From: Cyanobium sp. ATX 6A2
GTDB taxonomy: Bacteria > Cyanobacteriota > Cyanobacteriia > PCC-6307 > Cyanobiaceae
Assembly (NCBI RefSeq): GCF_024346355.1
Contig: NZ_JAGQCU010000023.1
Coordinates: 1 to 36,465, forward strand
DNA: 36,465 nucleotides
Reading direction: 5' to 3'
Below, piece by piece: positions 26,338 to 36,465 of the stretch. Made by a program: the position numbers and the translations under genes. The stretch's first letter is position 1, and every line of letters begins with the position of its first letter. Under the pieces are notes generated by a model. The model ran no database searches, had not been told where the DNA came from, and saw only the letters and a list, made by a program, of their open reading frames with translations.

Positions 26338-26700
26338 TCAGCCTGCTGCCGGGTCGGGTTCGCAGCTGAACGCCTCGACCGTGCCCAGACCCTGGCGCAG
26401 GCGGAAGCTCGGATGGTCGGGATCCTCCAGGCTCCACCACCACTTGCCGTCGGTGTAGCTGGGAGCACCGGCGTTGTTGGTGCGGGGCAGCTGCAACGCC
26501 AGGTTGCGCCAGCGCAGCACCACGAAGGCGCCGGGCACGGTGCCGGCCACCACGTTGGGGATGCCGACGGCATCCACCGGCCCCTGATCGCTGCGGGCCA
26601 GCAGCTGATCGCCATCACAGCGGTAGGTCCGCTCGGCACTCGCCGGACCCGGCGCCAGGGTGAGCAGCAGGGCCAGCAGCGGCGCCAGCAGGGCCGTCAT
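26338..26700 (-). CDS. Secreted/periplasmic small protein of unknown function
   Basis: A 120-aa protein with a clear signal peptide: ALLAPLLALLLTLAPGPASA, with likely cleavage after ASA (residue 22). The mature part starts ERTYRCDGDQLLARSD, has one early cysteine and one near the end (SCEPDPAAG) that could form a disulfide, and a Trp-rich KWWWSLEDPDHPSF loop. I do not recognise the family. The ATG overlaps the rpiA stop by one base (TGATG on the minus strand), so it is coupled to rpiA. The stop touches the hisD stop. Confidence 0.75.
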   Translation of the reverse strand: MTALLAPLLALLLTLAPGPASAERTYRCDGDQLLARSDQGPVDAVGIPNVVAGTVPGAFVVLRWRNLALQLPRTNNAGAPSYTDGKWWWSLEDPDHPSFRLRQGLGTVEAFSCEPDPAAG

Positions 26701-27413
26701 CAGCGTTTCGGCAGATCGCGCACGCCGGCAACACCGTCGACGATCTCGCCCACCAGCACCTGATCGGCGAGGTTCACGAACAGGCCGTTCTCGAGCACGC
26801 CCGGCAGGTTGTTGATCGCCGGCTCCAACCCCTGGGGATCGGGGATGCCGCCGGTGAAGCGGGCATCGAGCACCAGATTGCCCTGGTCGGTCACCACCGG
26901 GCCGGCCTTGCGGGTGGCCATGCGCAGCTCGGCGGCGGCGCCCATGGCGGCCAGCTGGGCCTGCACCTGGCGCCAGGCGCCGGGCAGCACCTCCACGGGC
27001 AGCAGGAAGCCCAGATTGAGGGTGTCCACGAGCTTGGTGGCATCCACCACCACCACAAAGCGATCAGCCCGGCAGGCCACGAGCTTCTCCTGCACATGGC
27101 AGGCGCCGCCGCCCTTGATCAGCTGGAAGGAGGGATCCACCTCGTCGGCACCGTCGATGGCCAGATCGATGCGGTCCACGGCGTTGAGGCTGCGCAGGGG
27201 GATGGCCAGCTCAGCCGCCAGCACCTCCCCCTGAAACGATGTGGTCACGCCGGTGATGTCGCTGAGCTCGCCGCTGCGCAGCTTGGCCCCCAGGGCCTGA
27301 ATCATCAGGGCGGCGGTGGATCCCGAGCCCAGGCCCACCACCATGCCGCTGCGAATCTGCTCGGTGGCGGCGGCCGCCACCGCCTGCTTCATCTGATCCT
27401 GCAGGTTTGCCAT
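26700..27413 (-). CDS. rpiA: Ribose-5-phosphate isomerase A
   Basis: RpiA interconverts ribose-5-P and ribulose-5-P, serving the Calvin cycle and the oxidative pentose-phosphate pathway. Motifs: [12 protein letters not shown] (phosphate loop), [25 protein letters not shown] with the catalytic Asp/Glu and Lys, and [16 protein letters not shown]. The length (237 aa) is standard. ATG at 27413, 34 nt after the protease stop; the stop overlaps the following secreted-protein start by one base. Confidence 0.97.
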   Translation of the reverse strand: MANLQDQMKQAVAAAATEQIRSGMVVGLGSGSTAALMIQALGAKLRSGELSDITGVTTSFQGEVLAAELAIPLRSLNAVDRIDLAIDGADEVDPSFQLIKGGGACHVQEKLVACRADRFVVVVDATKLVDTLNLGFLLPVEVLPGAWRQVQAQLAAMGAAAELRMATRKAGPVVTDQGNLVLDARFTGGIPDPQGLEPAINNLPGVLENGLFVNLADQVLVGEIVDGVAGVRDLPKR

Positions 27414-27447
27414 CGATTCGGACCATGGTCCGCGACGGTAGCAATGC

Positions 27448-29410
<1,963 letters not shown>

Positions 29411-29444
29411 CCGTTTAAGTTGCTTCCCTGCTTTCCTGCGCACC

Positions 29445-29732
29445 ATGGCAGCAATTCCTCCCGGCAGCCGTCAGCGCTGCAGCGTTTGTCAGGTGGAGAT
29501 CCAGGGCATGGTCGGCGGCAACGACCTCGTGCACTTCAGCCAGGGGGCCCCGGGAACCCGGGCCAAGCTCTGGGCACGGGTGTGCCAGTTCCTGCGCAGC
29601 GACGACAAGCGGGCCCAGTGCCTCAACCAGGACGTGAGCCAGCGCGGCACCGTGGTGCAGAGCGACTACTACGACGAGGCGCCGGTGATCAACCTGGGCG
29701 GCGCCACGGGGCCGGCGGGATCCGATTCGTAG
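29445..29732 (+). CDS. Small CxxC protein of unknown function upstream of rimP
   Basis: A 95-aa protein with four cysteines: CSVC (residues 12-15) plus one in RVCQF and one in AQCLNQ, a spacing compatible with a small zinc site but not a known named motif. Other features are a central GGNDLVHFSQGAPGTRAKLWARV stretch and an Asp/Gly-rich tail. No membrane segment. It stands 34 nt from the divergent phosphoesterase and 26 nt before rimP, so it may lead the rimP-nusA-ylxR-infB transcript. I do not recognise the family and make no functional claim beyond possible metal binding. Confidence 0.75.
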   Translation: MAAIPPGSRQRCSVCQVEIQGMVGGNDLVHFSQGAPGTRAKLWARVCQFLRSDDKRAQCLNQDVSQRGTVVQSDYYDEAPVINLGGATGPAGSDS

Positions 29733-29758
29733 GTTGGGGTGAGCGCCCGCACTCCGCC

Positions 29759-30247
29759 GTGCCCCATCCGCTGATCCCCGAGCTCGAACAGCTCGCCCGG
29801 AACGCTTTGGGCGAGGTGGGTTTCGAGCTGCGCGCCGTGCAGCTCGAAACCCACCGCATCCCCTTGACCCTCCAGGTGCTGGTGCAGCGCAGTGATGGCA
29901 ACGACATCAGCCTGGATGACTGCGCCAGCCTCAGCGCTCCTCTGGGCGAGGCCTTCGAGGCAGCGGGGCTGCTGGGGGAGGCGGCCTATGTTCTGGAGGT
30001 CAGCAGCCCCGGTCTGAGCGAGGAACTGCGCGACGACCGCGACTTCCGCAGTTTCCGCGGATTTCCGGTGGCCGTGCGCTACCGCGATGGCCGGGGGTGC
30101 GAGGCGCAGGGCGACGGGCTGCTGCTCGAACGCACAGCCAGCGAACTGCGGATCAACATCCGCGGCCGCACCAAGCGGATCCCCCGCGAGGACGTCATCA
30201 CCGTGCGCCTGGTGGGTGCCGGCGATGTCGGCGGCAACGACAACTGA
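29759..30247 (+). CDS. rimP: Ribosome maturation factor RimP
   Basis: RimP assists 30S subunit assembly, acting on the S12/S19-containing intermediate. The 162-aa product shows the N-terminal domain motif GFELRAVQLE and DCASLSAPLGEAF, the signature YVLEVSSPGLSEELRDDRDFRSFRGFPVAV, and a C-terminal SH3-like domain (LLLERTASELRINIRG). Start: a GTG at 29759; upstream in-frame codons lack a good start and read through the spacer behind the previous gene. Its place ahead of nusA (39-nt gap) is conserved in bacteria. Confidence 0.94.
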   Translation: MPHPLIPELEQLARNALGEVGFELRAVQLETHRIPLTLQVLVQRSDGNDISLDDCASLSAPLGEAFEAAGLLGEAAYVLEVSSPGLSEELRDDRDFRSFRGFPVAVRYRDGRGCEAQGDGLLLERTASELRINIRGRTKRIPREDVITVRLVGAGDVGGNDN

Positions 30248-30286
30248 ATCCACCCCACAACCGAATCACCTCAAAACTGAAGACCC

Positions 30287-31651
30287 ATGGCTCTGGTTCT
30301 GCTCCCCGGCCTGAACAACCTCGTTGACGACATCAGCGAGGAAAAGAAACTGGCTCCCGCCGTGGTGGAGGCGGCCCTGCGCGAGGCGCTGCTGAAGGGC
30401 TACGAGCGCTACCGCCGCACCCTCTACCTCGGCATCAGCGAGGACCCCTTCGAGGAGGAGTACTTCTCCAACTTCGACGTGCAGCTCGACCTCGAGGAGG
30501 AGGGCTACCGCGTGCTGGCCTCCAAGATCATCGTGGAGGAGGTGGAGAGCGACGATCACCAGATCGCCATCGACGAGGTGCGCCAGGTGGCCGAGGACGC
30601 CCAGATCGGCGACACGGTGGTGCTCGATGTCACCCCCGAGAAGGATGACTTCGGCCGCATGGCCGCCGCCACCACCAAACAGGTGCTGGCCCAGAAGCTG
30701 CGTGACCAGCAGCGCCGCATGATCCAGGAGGAGTTCGCCGACCTGGAGGATCCGGTACTCACCGCCCGGGTGATCCGCTTCGAGCGCCAGAGCGTGATCA
30801 TGGCGGTGAGCAGCGGCCTGGGCCGACCGGAGGTGGAGGCTGAGCTTCCCCGCCGCGACCAGCTGCCCAACGACAACTACCGCGCCAACGCCACCTTCAA
30901 GGTGTTCCTCAAGGAGGTGAGCGAGGTGCCCCGGCGCGGACCGCAGCTGTTCGTGAGCCGGGCCAACGCTGGACTGGTGGTGTATCTGTTCGAGAACGAG
31001 GTGCCCGAGATCCAGGAGGGATCGGTGCGGATCGTGGCCGTGGCCCGGGAGGCCAATCCCCCCAGCCGTTCGGTGGGACCCCGCACCAAGGTGGCCGTGG
31101 ATTCGGTGGAACGGGAGGTGGATCCGGTTGGAGCCTGCATCGGCGCCCGCGGCTCCCGCATCCAGCAGGTGGTGAACGAGCTGCGGGGCGAGAAGATCGA
31201 TGTGATCCGCTGGTCGCCCGACCCCGGCCAGTACCTCGCCAATTCACTCAGCCCGGCCCGGGTGGAGATGGTGCGGCTGGTGGATCCCGACGGCCACCAC
31301 GCCCACGTGCTGGTGCCCCCCGACCAACTCAGCCTGGCGATCGGCCGGGAGGGGCAGAACGTACGTCTGGCGGCCCGTCTGACGGGCTGGAAGATCGACA
31401 TCAAGAACGCCAGCGAGTACGACCAGGCATCCGAGGATGCGGTGGTGGCCGAGCTGGTCGCCCACCGCGAGGAGGAGGAGCGCCTCCATGCCGAGGCCGA
31501 AGCCCGGCTGGAGGTGGAACAGGCCGCCCGCGCCGAGGAGGATGCCCGTCTGCGGGAGCTCTATCCCCTGCCGGAGGACGAGCAGGAGGAGTCGGACGAG
31601 GCGGAGGAGATGGACAGCGAAGATGCGCCCGGCGCGCTGCAGGAGAGCTGA
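30287..31651 (+). CDS. nusA: Transcription termination/antitermination factor NusA
   Basis: NusA binds RNA polymerase and nascent RNA and modulates pausing, termination and antitermination. Domains in the 454-aa product: N-terminal polymerase-binding domain (about 1-130, ALREALLKGYERYRR), S1 domain (about 140-205, VLTARVIRFERQSVIMAV), KH1 (about 225-310, VGACIGARGSRIQQVV) and KH2 (about 320-375, LSLAIGREGQNVRLAARLTG). There are no C-terminal acidic repeats as in E. coli; instead a Glu/Asp-rich tail of ~70 residues ends the protein, as common in cyanobacteria. ATG at 30287; ylxR follows after 5 nt. Confidence 0.96.
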   Translation: MALVLLPGLNNLVDDISEEKKLAPAVVEAALREALLKGYERYRRTLYLGISEDPFEEEYFSNFDVQLDLEEEGYRVLASKIIVEEVESDDHQIAIDEVRQVAEDAQIGDTVVLDVTPEKDDFGRMAAATTKQVLAQKLRDQQRRMIQEEFADLEDPVLTARVIRFERQSVIMAVSSGLGRPEVEAELPRRDQLPNDNYRANATFKVFLKEVSEVPRRGPQLFVSRANAGLVVYLFENEVPEIQEGSVRIVAVAREANPPSRSVGPRTKVAVDSVEREVDPVGACIGARGSRIQQVVNELRGEKIDVIRWSPDPGQYLANSLSPARVEMVRLVDPDGHHAHVLVPPDQLSLAIGREGQNVRLAARLTGWKIDIKNASEYDQASEDAVVAELVAHREEEERLHAEAEARLEVEQAARAEEDARLRELYPLPEDEQEESDEAEEMDSEDAPGALQES

Positions 31652-31656
31652 GGTCT

Positions 31657-31920
31657 GTGACGGAACGGCCGGTGATGCGCCGCTGCGTGGCCTGCCGGCA
31701 GCTGCTCGATCGCAGCCAGCTGTGGCGGGTCATCCGCCTGGCCGGCGGCGGCCTGGGGCTTGACCGGGGCATGGGCCGCTCGGCCTATCTCTGCCCCAAC
31801 CCGGCCTGCCTGGAGGAGGCCCGTCGCCGGCGGCGCCTGCAGCGAGCCCTGCGCTGCCCGGTGGATGACACCCTGCTGGATCAACTGGAACAGCGATTGC
31901 TGGCGGGGGAAAGGCGCTGA
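31657..31920 (+). CDS. ylxR: YlxR/DUF448 RNA-binding protein
   Basis: An 87-aa basic protein of the YlxR (DUF448) family, thought to bind RNA or nucleoid-associated targets. Motifs: RRCVACRQLLDRSQLWRVIR and GRSAYLCPNPACLEEARRRR, the family signature containing CVACR and GRGAYLC. The gene lies between nusA and infB, the position typical for ylxR. Start GTG at 31657, 5 nt after the nusA stop. It may have a regulatory role in the operon, but no such claim can be made from sequence. Confidence 0.9.
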   Translation: MTERPVMRRCVACRQLLDRSQLWRVIRLAGGGLGLDRGMGRSAYLCPNPACLEEARRRRRLQRALRCPVDDTLLDQLEQRLLAGERR

Positions 31921-31948
31921 TCACCCCCACTGAGGCAAGATGGCAGTT

Positions 31949-31969
31949 GGCCGCTGTGCGCTGGCGGCC
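31949..31969 (+). promoter_or_regulatory. Hairpin 1 in ylxR-infB spacer
   Basis: GGCCGC (31949-31954) and GCGGCC (31964-31969) form a perfect 6-bp stem with a nine-base loop, 28 nt after the ylxR stop. No T-run follows, so it is not an intrinsic terminator. A second, larger hairpin follows three bases later. Confidence 0.45.
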
Positions 31970-31972
31970 GGT

Positions 31973-32004
31973 GTCCCCTGCAGCGGCTTCGCCGGCCAGG
32001 GGAC
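31973..32004 (+). promoter_or_regulatory. Hairpin 2 directly upstream of infB
   Basis: GTCCCCTG (31973-31980) pairs perfectly with CAGGGGAC (31997-32004); inside the loop CGGC/GCCG (31984-31987 with 31991-31994) can pair again. The stem ends 19 nt before the infB ATG, next to its GGAG ribosome site (32013-32016). No T-run follows. It is a strong fold that could affect processing, translation or transcription into infB. Confidence 0.5.
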
Positions 32005-32023
32005 CTGTCCATTGGAGATCTGA

Positions 32024-35000
32024 ATGACCAGCAGCGGCAAAGTGCGGATTTACGAGCTGTCACGGGACTTGGGCCTGGAGAACAAGGACGTGCTCGATGC
32101 CGCCGAGAAGCTCGGGCTGGCCGTGAAAAGCCACAGCAGCTCCATCAGCGACGGCGAAGCGTCCCGGATCCGCCAGCTGCTGGAGAAGGGCAGCAACGGC
32201 TCCGGCGGCAAGCCGGCCAGTCCTCCCGCGACCAAGGCGATCCTCACCGTGAAGAAAGCGGCAGCCGCTGCTCCTCCAGCGCCGGCGAAGCCCGCCGCTG
32301 CCCCCGCGCCCGCCAGGCCGAGCGCGCCCCTGCGCCCCGCCGCCCCGGGGCAACCGGCGGCCAAGCCCGCCCCAGCCCAGCCCCCAACCGCCAAACCCCC
32401 GGCCGTGAAGGCTCCGGCCGCGCCGGCCGCTCCCGCCAGGCCCGCGTCCCCGGCTCCCGCCCGCACAGCCAGCGCGCCGCCGGCCCGACCTGCGCCAGCC
32501 CCTGCCGCCAAGCCCGCGGGCACGCCGCCGGTGGTGATCGCCTCCAAGCCAGCGCGGCCGGCACCGCCCAGCAGCAGCCGCAGGCCTGAGATACCGGCCC
32601 GCCCCGGCGCCCCGACACGACCGCAGATCGTCGGCAAGCCGGTCGCCGGCCCTGGCGGCCCTAGCCCCAGCCCCAGCCCCAGCCGTCCGCCAGCTCCGGT
32701 GAACCGCTCCCCGGTGAGCCCCCGGCCGATGGCGCCCAAGCGCTCCGGGGGCCCCGCCCCCACCAGGCCCAGCCAGTCGGGCCGGCCAGGCCCCAGCCGG
32801 CTGGAACTGGTGGGCAAGCCGATCCGCCGCGACAGCAGCAGCCCTCCCGCCGGCGCCCCTCCCGCAGGGGGGCCTCCCGCCGGCGCCCCCCCTGCCGGTG
32901 GTCCCGGTCGCGCCGCACCCCCCACCCGGCCCGGCATGCCCGCCGGCATGCGCAAGCCCATGGCGCCGGGGGAGCTGATGCAGCTCCAGAACCCCTCGGG
33001 CCGCACCCCGGCACCACCGCCGCGGCGCTCCGGGGAGCGGGGCGAAACGGCCGCCGGCGCACCTTCCAGTCCGGATCTGGCGCGGCCCACCGCCACGCCG
33101 CCCTCGGCTCCGCGTCGGCCCGGTTTCCGGGCCCCCGTCGGTCCCACCGGTCGGCCCCGCAGGCCCGACTGGGATGACAGCGCCAAGCTGGAGGCCCTGC
33201 GCAGCCGCTCGCCCCAGCGGCTGCGGCCCAAGGTTCACATCATCGGCGAGAACGATGATGCCCTCACGGCCGAAACCGGTGGCTACGCCGGCGAGCAGGA
33301 GGCGGTGGTGCTGCAGGCCAGCCTGGCCCGCCCCGCCAAGCCCCGCGGCGCTGCCAGCCGGACGCCCAGACCCACCGTGGCCGTGCGCAAGCGCCGCAAG
33401 GAAACCACCCGCCAGCGCCAGCGCCGCCGGGCGATGGAACTGCGGGCCGCCCGCGAGGCCAAGCAGCAACGGCCGGAAATGCTGGTGGTGCCCGAGGGCA
33501 ACCTCACGGTGCAGGAACTGGCCGAGAAGCTGGGATTGGAGAGCTCCGAGATCATCAAGAGCCTCTTTTTCAAAGGCATCATCGCCACGGTCACCCAGAG
33601 CCTCGACCTCTCCACGATCGAGACCGTGTCCCAGGAGTTCGGCGTGCCGGTGCTCCAGGACGACGTGGAGGAGGCTGCCGCCAAGACGGTGGAGATGATC
33701 GAGGAGAGCGACCTCAAGCACCTGATCCGCAGGCCTCCGGTGGTCACCGTGATGGGCCATGTGGACCACGGCAAGACCAGCCTGCTCGACTCCATCCGCA
33801 AGACCCGGGTGGCCGCCGGAGAAGCCGGCGGCATCACCCAGCACATCGGCGCTTATCAGGTGGAGATCGATCAAGGCGGCGAGCTGCGGCGGCTCACCTT
33901 CCTCGACACTCCAGGCCACGAGGCGTTCACAGCCATGCGCGCCCGCGGCACCAAGGTCACAGACATCGCCGTGCTGGTGGTGGCCGCCGATGACGGCGTG
34001 CGTCCCCAGACCCTGGAGGCGATCAGCCACGCCCGGGCCGCCAAGGTGCCGATCGTGGTGGCGATCAACAAGATCGACAAGGAGGGGGCCTCTGCCGAGC
34101 GGGTGAAGCAGGAACTCTCTGGCCAGGACCTGGTGGCCGAGGACTGGGGTGGCAACACGGTGATGGTGCCGGTGAGTGCCATCAAGGACGAGGGCATCGA
34201 CAAGCTGCTGGAGATGCTGCTGCTGGTGTCCGAGGTGGAAGACCTCCAGGCCAACCCCGACCGGATGGCCCGCGGCACCGTGATCGAGGCCCACCTGGAC
34301 AAAGCCAAGGGCCCCGTGGCCACGCTGCTGATCCAGAACGGCACCCTGCGCAGCGGCGATGTGCTGGCGGCAGGCCCGGTGCTGGGCAAGGTGCGCGCCA
34401 TGGTCGACGACACCGGCAAACGGGTGAAGACGGCCGGGCCCTCCTCGGCCGTGGAGGCCCTCGGCTTCAGCGAGGTGCCCACCGCCGGCGACGAGTTCGA
34501 GGTGTACACCGATGAGAAGGCTGCCCGCGCGGTGGTGGGCGACCGGGCCAGTGAGGCCCGGGCCACCCGCCTGGCCCAGCAGATGGCGTCACGACGGGTG
34601 TCGTTGGCCTCGATGTCGGGTCAGGCCAGCGAAGGCGACCTGAAGGAGCTCAACCTGATCCTCAAGGCGGATGTGCAGGGCTCGGTGGAGGCCATTCTCG
34701 GCTCGCTCGAGCAGCTGCCCCAGGGTGAGGTGCAGGTGCGGGTGCTGCTCTCGGCACCGGGCGAGATCACCGAAACCGACGTGGACCTGGCAGCCGCCTC
34801 CGGCGCCGTGATCGTGGGCTTCAACACCTCGATGGCGTCCGGCGCCAAGCGCGCCGCCGATGCCACCGGTGTGGATGTGCGCGACTACGACGTGATCTAC
34901 AAACTGCTGGAGGACATCCAGCTGGCCATGGAGGGACTTCTGGAGCCCGAGCTGGTGGAGGAGCCCCTGGGCGAGGCCGAGGTCCGGGCCGTGTTCACGA

Positions 35001-35257
35001 TCGGCAAGAGCGCCGTCGCCGGCTGCTATGTCACCACCGGCAAGCTGCAGCGCAACGCCAAACTGCGGGTGTGGCGCGGCAAGGAGAAGGTGTACGAGGG
35101 CGACCTCGACTCCCTGCGTCGCAACAAGGACGACGTCAAGGAGGTGGCCACCGGCTTCGAGTGCGGTGTCTCCTGTGACCGCTTCAGCGGCTGGCAGGAG
35201 GGCGATCGCATCGAGGCCTTCAAGCTGGTGACCCAGCGCCGGACGCTCAGCACCTGA
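32024..35257 (+). CDS. infB: Translation initiation factor IF-2
   Basis: IF-2 is the GTPase that brings initiator tRNA to the ribosome. The 1077-aa product starts with the IF2_N domain ([20 protein letters not shown]...), then a long Pro/Ala-rich linker (about residues 60-390) of low complexity, a second N domain ([19 protein letters not shown], about 495-515) and the GTPase domain with G1 GHVDHGKT (578-585), DTPGHE (starting at Asp628) and NKID (682-685), then the C-terminal beta-barrel and fMet-tRNA-binding domains. The long linker is typical of cyanobacterial IF-2. The ATG at 32024 is preceded by GGAG at 32013-32016 at suitable spacing. Confidence 0.97.
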   Translation: MTSSGKVRIYELSRDLGLENKDVLDAAEKLGLAVKSHSSSISDGEASRIRQLLEKGSNGSGGKPASPPATKAILTVKKAAAAAPPAPAKPAAAPAPARPSAPLRPAAPGQPAAKPAPAQPPTAKPPAVKAPAAPAAPARPASPAPARTASAPPARPAPAPAAKPAGTPPVVIASKPARPAPPSSSRRPEIPARPGAPTRPQIVGKPVAGPGGPSPSPSPSRPPAPVNRSPVSPRPMAPKRSGGPAPTRPSQSGRPGPSRLELVGKPIRRDSSSPPAGAPPAGGPPAGAPPAGGPGRAAPPTRPGMPAGMRKPMAPGELMQLQNPSGRTPAPPPRRSGERGETAAGAPSSPDLARPTATPPSAPRRPGFRAPVGPTGRPRRPDWDDSAKLEALRSRSPQRLRPKVHIIGENDDALTAETGGYAGEQEAVVLQASLARPAKPRGAASRTPRPTVAVRKRRKETTRQRQRRRAMELRAAREAKQQRPEMLVVPEGNLTVQELAEKLGLESSEIIKSLFFKGIIATVTQSLDLSTIETVSQEFGVPVLQDDVEEAAAKTVEMIEESDLKHLIRRPPVVTVMGHVDHGKTSLLDSIRKTRVAAGEAGGITQHIGAYQVEIDQGGELRRLTFLDTPGHEAFTAMRARGTKVTDIAVLVVAADDGVRPQTLEAISHARAAKVPIVVAINKIDKEGASAERVKQELSGQDLVAEDWGGNTVMVPVSAIKDEGIDKLLEMLLLVSEVEDLQANPDRMARGTVIEAHLDKAKGPVATLLIQNGTLRSGDVLAAGPVLGKVRAMVDDTGKRVKTAGPSSAVEALGFSEVPTAGDEFEVYTDEKAARAVVGDRASEARATRLAQQMASRRVSLASMSGQASEGDLKELNLILKADVQGSVEAILGSLEQLPQGEVQVRVLLSAPGEITETDVDLAAASGAVIVGFNTSMASGAKRAADATGVDVRDYDVIYKLLEDIQLAMEGLLEPELVEEPLGEAEVRAVFTIGKSAVAGCYVTTGKLQRNAKLRVWRGKEKVYEGDLDSLRRNKDDVKEVATGFECGVSCDRFSGWQEGDRIEAFKLVTQRRTLST

Positions 35258-35274
35258 TCCCCCCGGCACCCCTC

Positions 35275-35280
35275 AGGAGG
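35275..35280 (+). promoter_or_regulatory. Strong Shine-Dalgarno site fixing the GTG start at 35290
   Basis: AGGAGG, a perfect anti-16S complement, lies 9 nt before the GTG at 35290. Few genes in this window have so complete a site, and it decides the start of the low-complexity-tail membrane protein. Confidence 0.7.
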
Positions 35281-35289
35281 CCCCTGGCC

Positions 35290-36045
35290 GTGAATCCGCG
35301 CAGCGAGCCCCTCCTTTGGCTACAGCTGATCGCCGTCGGGGCCATCCCCCTGGAGCTGCTGCTGCTGGTGCTGCTGCTGGCCGGGGCCGACCCCGGGCCC
35401 TTGCCGGCCCTGGAGCGTCTGTTGGTTTGGGGGCTGGGAGCCCTGGCTCCGGCCCTGCTGCTCTGGCAGAGGCCCGCCGACTGCTGCTCGCTGCTGCTGA
35501 TTCAGGTTCCCCTGGGAGCCCGCAGTACCGCCCAGCGCCGCCTGGTGGCGGCCCAGGAGGCGCTGCCTGCGAGGCTGCTGCTGGTGGCCGGTGCCGCGGT
35601 CCTGCTGCCGCTGCTGTGGACCCTCGACAGCCGCGCCGCCCTGGCCGGGCCCTTCTCGCCCCTCGACGACGGCAATCGCCTGGTGAGTCTGCTGCTGGCC
35701 ACCCTGCTGCTGGCGCTGCTGGTGTGGCAGTGGCAGCAGCTGGTGCAGAGCCTCTGGCTGCTCTCGCGCCCTCCGGGCACCCTGGCAGCAGTGGCACCGC
35801 TGCCGGCCGAGCGCCTGGCCAGGGAGCGGCTGAGCCTTGGGCTCCCCCTGCTGATCCTCAGCCCGCTGACGCTGGGTCACCCCGGCCGAAATCCACCTCC
35901 TGACTCCCCCAGCAGCGCCGCAACGCCGCCTGAAGCAACCACCGGATCCACAGACCGTTCAACTGGTGGGGAGGCGGTTGCGATCGAACCAGAGCAGAGC
36001 ACCACAGACGAGCAGGGCGGTGACCTGGATCAGCAGGTCAGCTGA
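35290..36045 (+). CDS. Low-complexity-tail membrane protein
   Basis: A 251-aa membrane protein with about four Leu/Ala-rich TM segments (LIAVGAIPLELLLLVLLLAG; LLVWGLGALAPALLLW; ARLLLVAGAAVLLPLLW; LVSLLLATLLLALLVW), followed by a hydrophilic Ser/Thr/Glu/Gln tail from about residue 198. This organisation, together with the position just behind infB, matches a picocyanobacterial family described simply as a low-complexity-tail membrane protein; function is unknown. The start is the GTG at 35290 supported by AGGAGG at 35275. The last 87 nt overlap the convergent DUF3493 gene, so the tail sequence is constrained or arises from that overlap. Confidence 0.78.
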   Translation: MNPRSEPLLWLQLIAVGAIPLELLLLVLLLAGADPGPLPALERLLVWGLGALAPALLLWQRPADCCSLLLIQVPLGARSTAQRRLVAAQEALPARLLLVAGAAVLLPLLWTLDSRAALAGPFSPLDDGNRLVSLLLATLLLALLVWQWQQLVQSLWLLSRPPGTLAAVAPLPAERLARERLSLGLPLLILSPLTLGHPGRNPPPDSPSSAATPPEATTGSTDRSTGGEAVAIEPEQSTTDEQGGDLDQQVS

Positions 36046-36222
36046 CGGCACCTCACCGCCACCGGCGGATCGCATAGCCATCGTGGCCAGTCCAAGGGCT
36101 GCGGAGGCGGTGAGGGCTAGCCACAGGGCCCGCCGCAGACCACGCCAGGGTGTGCGCGCCTCCTGCAGCAGCCGGGCCCGCAGAGCAGGGTCGATCTGGG
36201 ATGGTTCAGAGCCCTTGGCCAT
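35959..36222 (-). CDS. DUF3493 small membrane protein
   Basis: An 87-aa protein with the DUF3493 signature LRARLLQEARTPWRGLRRALWLAL, in which a basic/amphipathic N-terminus leads into two TM helices (LALTASAALGLATMAM and LIQVTALLVCGALLWFD). The family occurs in cyanobacteria and plants; function is unknown. ATG at 36222, 41 nt from the tRNA on the other strand. Its 3' end overlaps the tail of the low-complexity membrane protein by 87 nt. Confidence 0.84.
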   Translation of the reverse strand: MAKGSEPSQIDPALRARLLQEARTPWRGLRRALWLALTASAALGLATMAMRSAGGGEVPSADLLIQVTALLVCGALLWFDRNRLPTS

Positions 36223-36263
36223 GGTCGGAAGTGACTCCGTTCAAGTGGTAGTTTCGTGGTGGC

Positions 36264-36335
<72 letters not shown>

Positions 36336-36416
36336 TTAGCAAGGACCCATTGCGGCGAGCGTAGGGGAGCCGCCCGCAGCGCAGAGAGCGCCGCTTTGTG
36401 CCTCAGCTGTTGCATG

Positions 36417-36444
36417 AAAAAACCCCCTCCCGATCGGGAGGGGG
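36417..36444 (-). terminator. Rho-independent terminator for a leftward gene beyond the window
   Basis: CCCCCTCCC (36423-36431), loop GATC, GGGAGGGGG (36436-36444) form a perfect 9-bp stem. On the minus strand it is directly followed by six T residues (36422-36417), the classical intrinsic terminator layout. On the plus strand no T-run follows, so it most likely ends a gene coming from the right. Confidence 0.85.
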
Positions 36445-36465
36445 TACTGGAGATTCCGTCTGGTT

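Noticed and set aside
32244-33140. Repeats in the infB linker region as a possible mobile or CRISPR-like element
   Set aside because: The repeats are short and irregular Pro/Ala/Gly codon runs in frame with IF-2, a known variable linker; no spacer structure.
32060-34294. 744-aa minus-strand frame opposite infB
   Set aside because: Gly/Ala/Arg/His-rich shadow of the IF-2 gene; no domain.

Overview
The window comes from a high-GC picocyanobacterium of the Synechococcus/Cyanobium group. The evidence is direct: the RNA polymerase beta' subunit is split into rpoC1 and rpoC2, a high-light-inducible (chlorophyll-binding) protein gene sits directly behind rpoC2, the biotin genes include a BioK-type esterase, and several families largely restricted to cyanobacteria and plastids occur (Ycf35/DUF1257, DUF2997, DUF3143, DUF3493). 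Most of the window is very GC-rich and tightly packed, with many 1 to 22 nt overlaps or short spacers. The exception is the first ~1.07 kb, which is visibly AT-richer and carries the end of a surface-glycan glycosyltransferase.

Layout: (1) 1-762, a glycosyltransferase family 90 gene cut by the left edge. (2) 886-4462, biotin operon bioF-bioK-bioC-bioD plus a translationally coupled 51-aa membrane protein; no bioA is present. (3) 4472-5237 (minus), a DUF3143 protein behind a membrane-anchored J-domain protein, divergent from rsmG (5312-6154). (4) 6105-11212 (minus), a near-continuous seven-gene run: SSS-family symporter, 41-aa membrane peptide, HEAT-repeat protein, DUF2997, Ycf35, a one-cluster ferredoxin and an aldo/keto reductase. 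(5) 11310-12821, a 503-aa protein that I read as a very divergent GpsA-like dehydrogenase. (6) 12787-24858 (minus), the transcription/translation block rpsT-tatD, then rpoB-rpoC1-rpoC2-hli-rlmN. (7) 24967-29410, hisD convergent with a secreted small protein, rpiA, an HtrA-type protease and a calcineurin-like phosphoesterase. (8) 29445-36045, a CxxC protein followed by rimP-nusA-ylxR-infB and a low-complexity-tail membrane protein. (9) 35959-36222 (minus), a DUF3493 protein; then tRNA-Thr(CGT) and a terminator for a leftward gene lying beyond the window.

Functional picture: two large information-processing operons (RNA polymerase; rimP-nusA-infB) dominate, with biotin synthesis, histidine synthesis and pentose-phosphate enzymes between them. 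The least understood parts are the Ycf35/DUF2997/ferredoxin/HEAT run, the 503-aa GpsA-like protein, and several peptides of 41-95 aa. Folded-RNA candidates lie in front of rpoB and infB. No insertion sequence, prophage, CRISPR array, toxin-antitoxin pair or obvious defence system was found, and no stretch longer than 300 bases lacks a gene. I see no clear-cut new system; the best leads are given as findings with modest scores.
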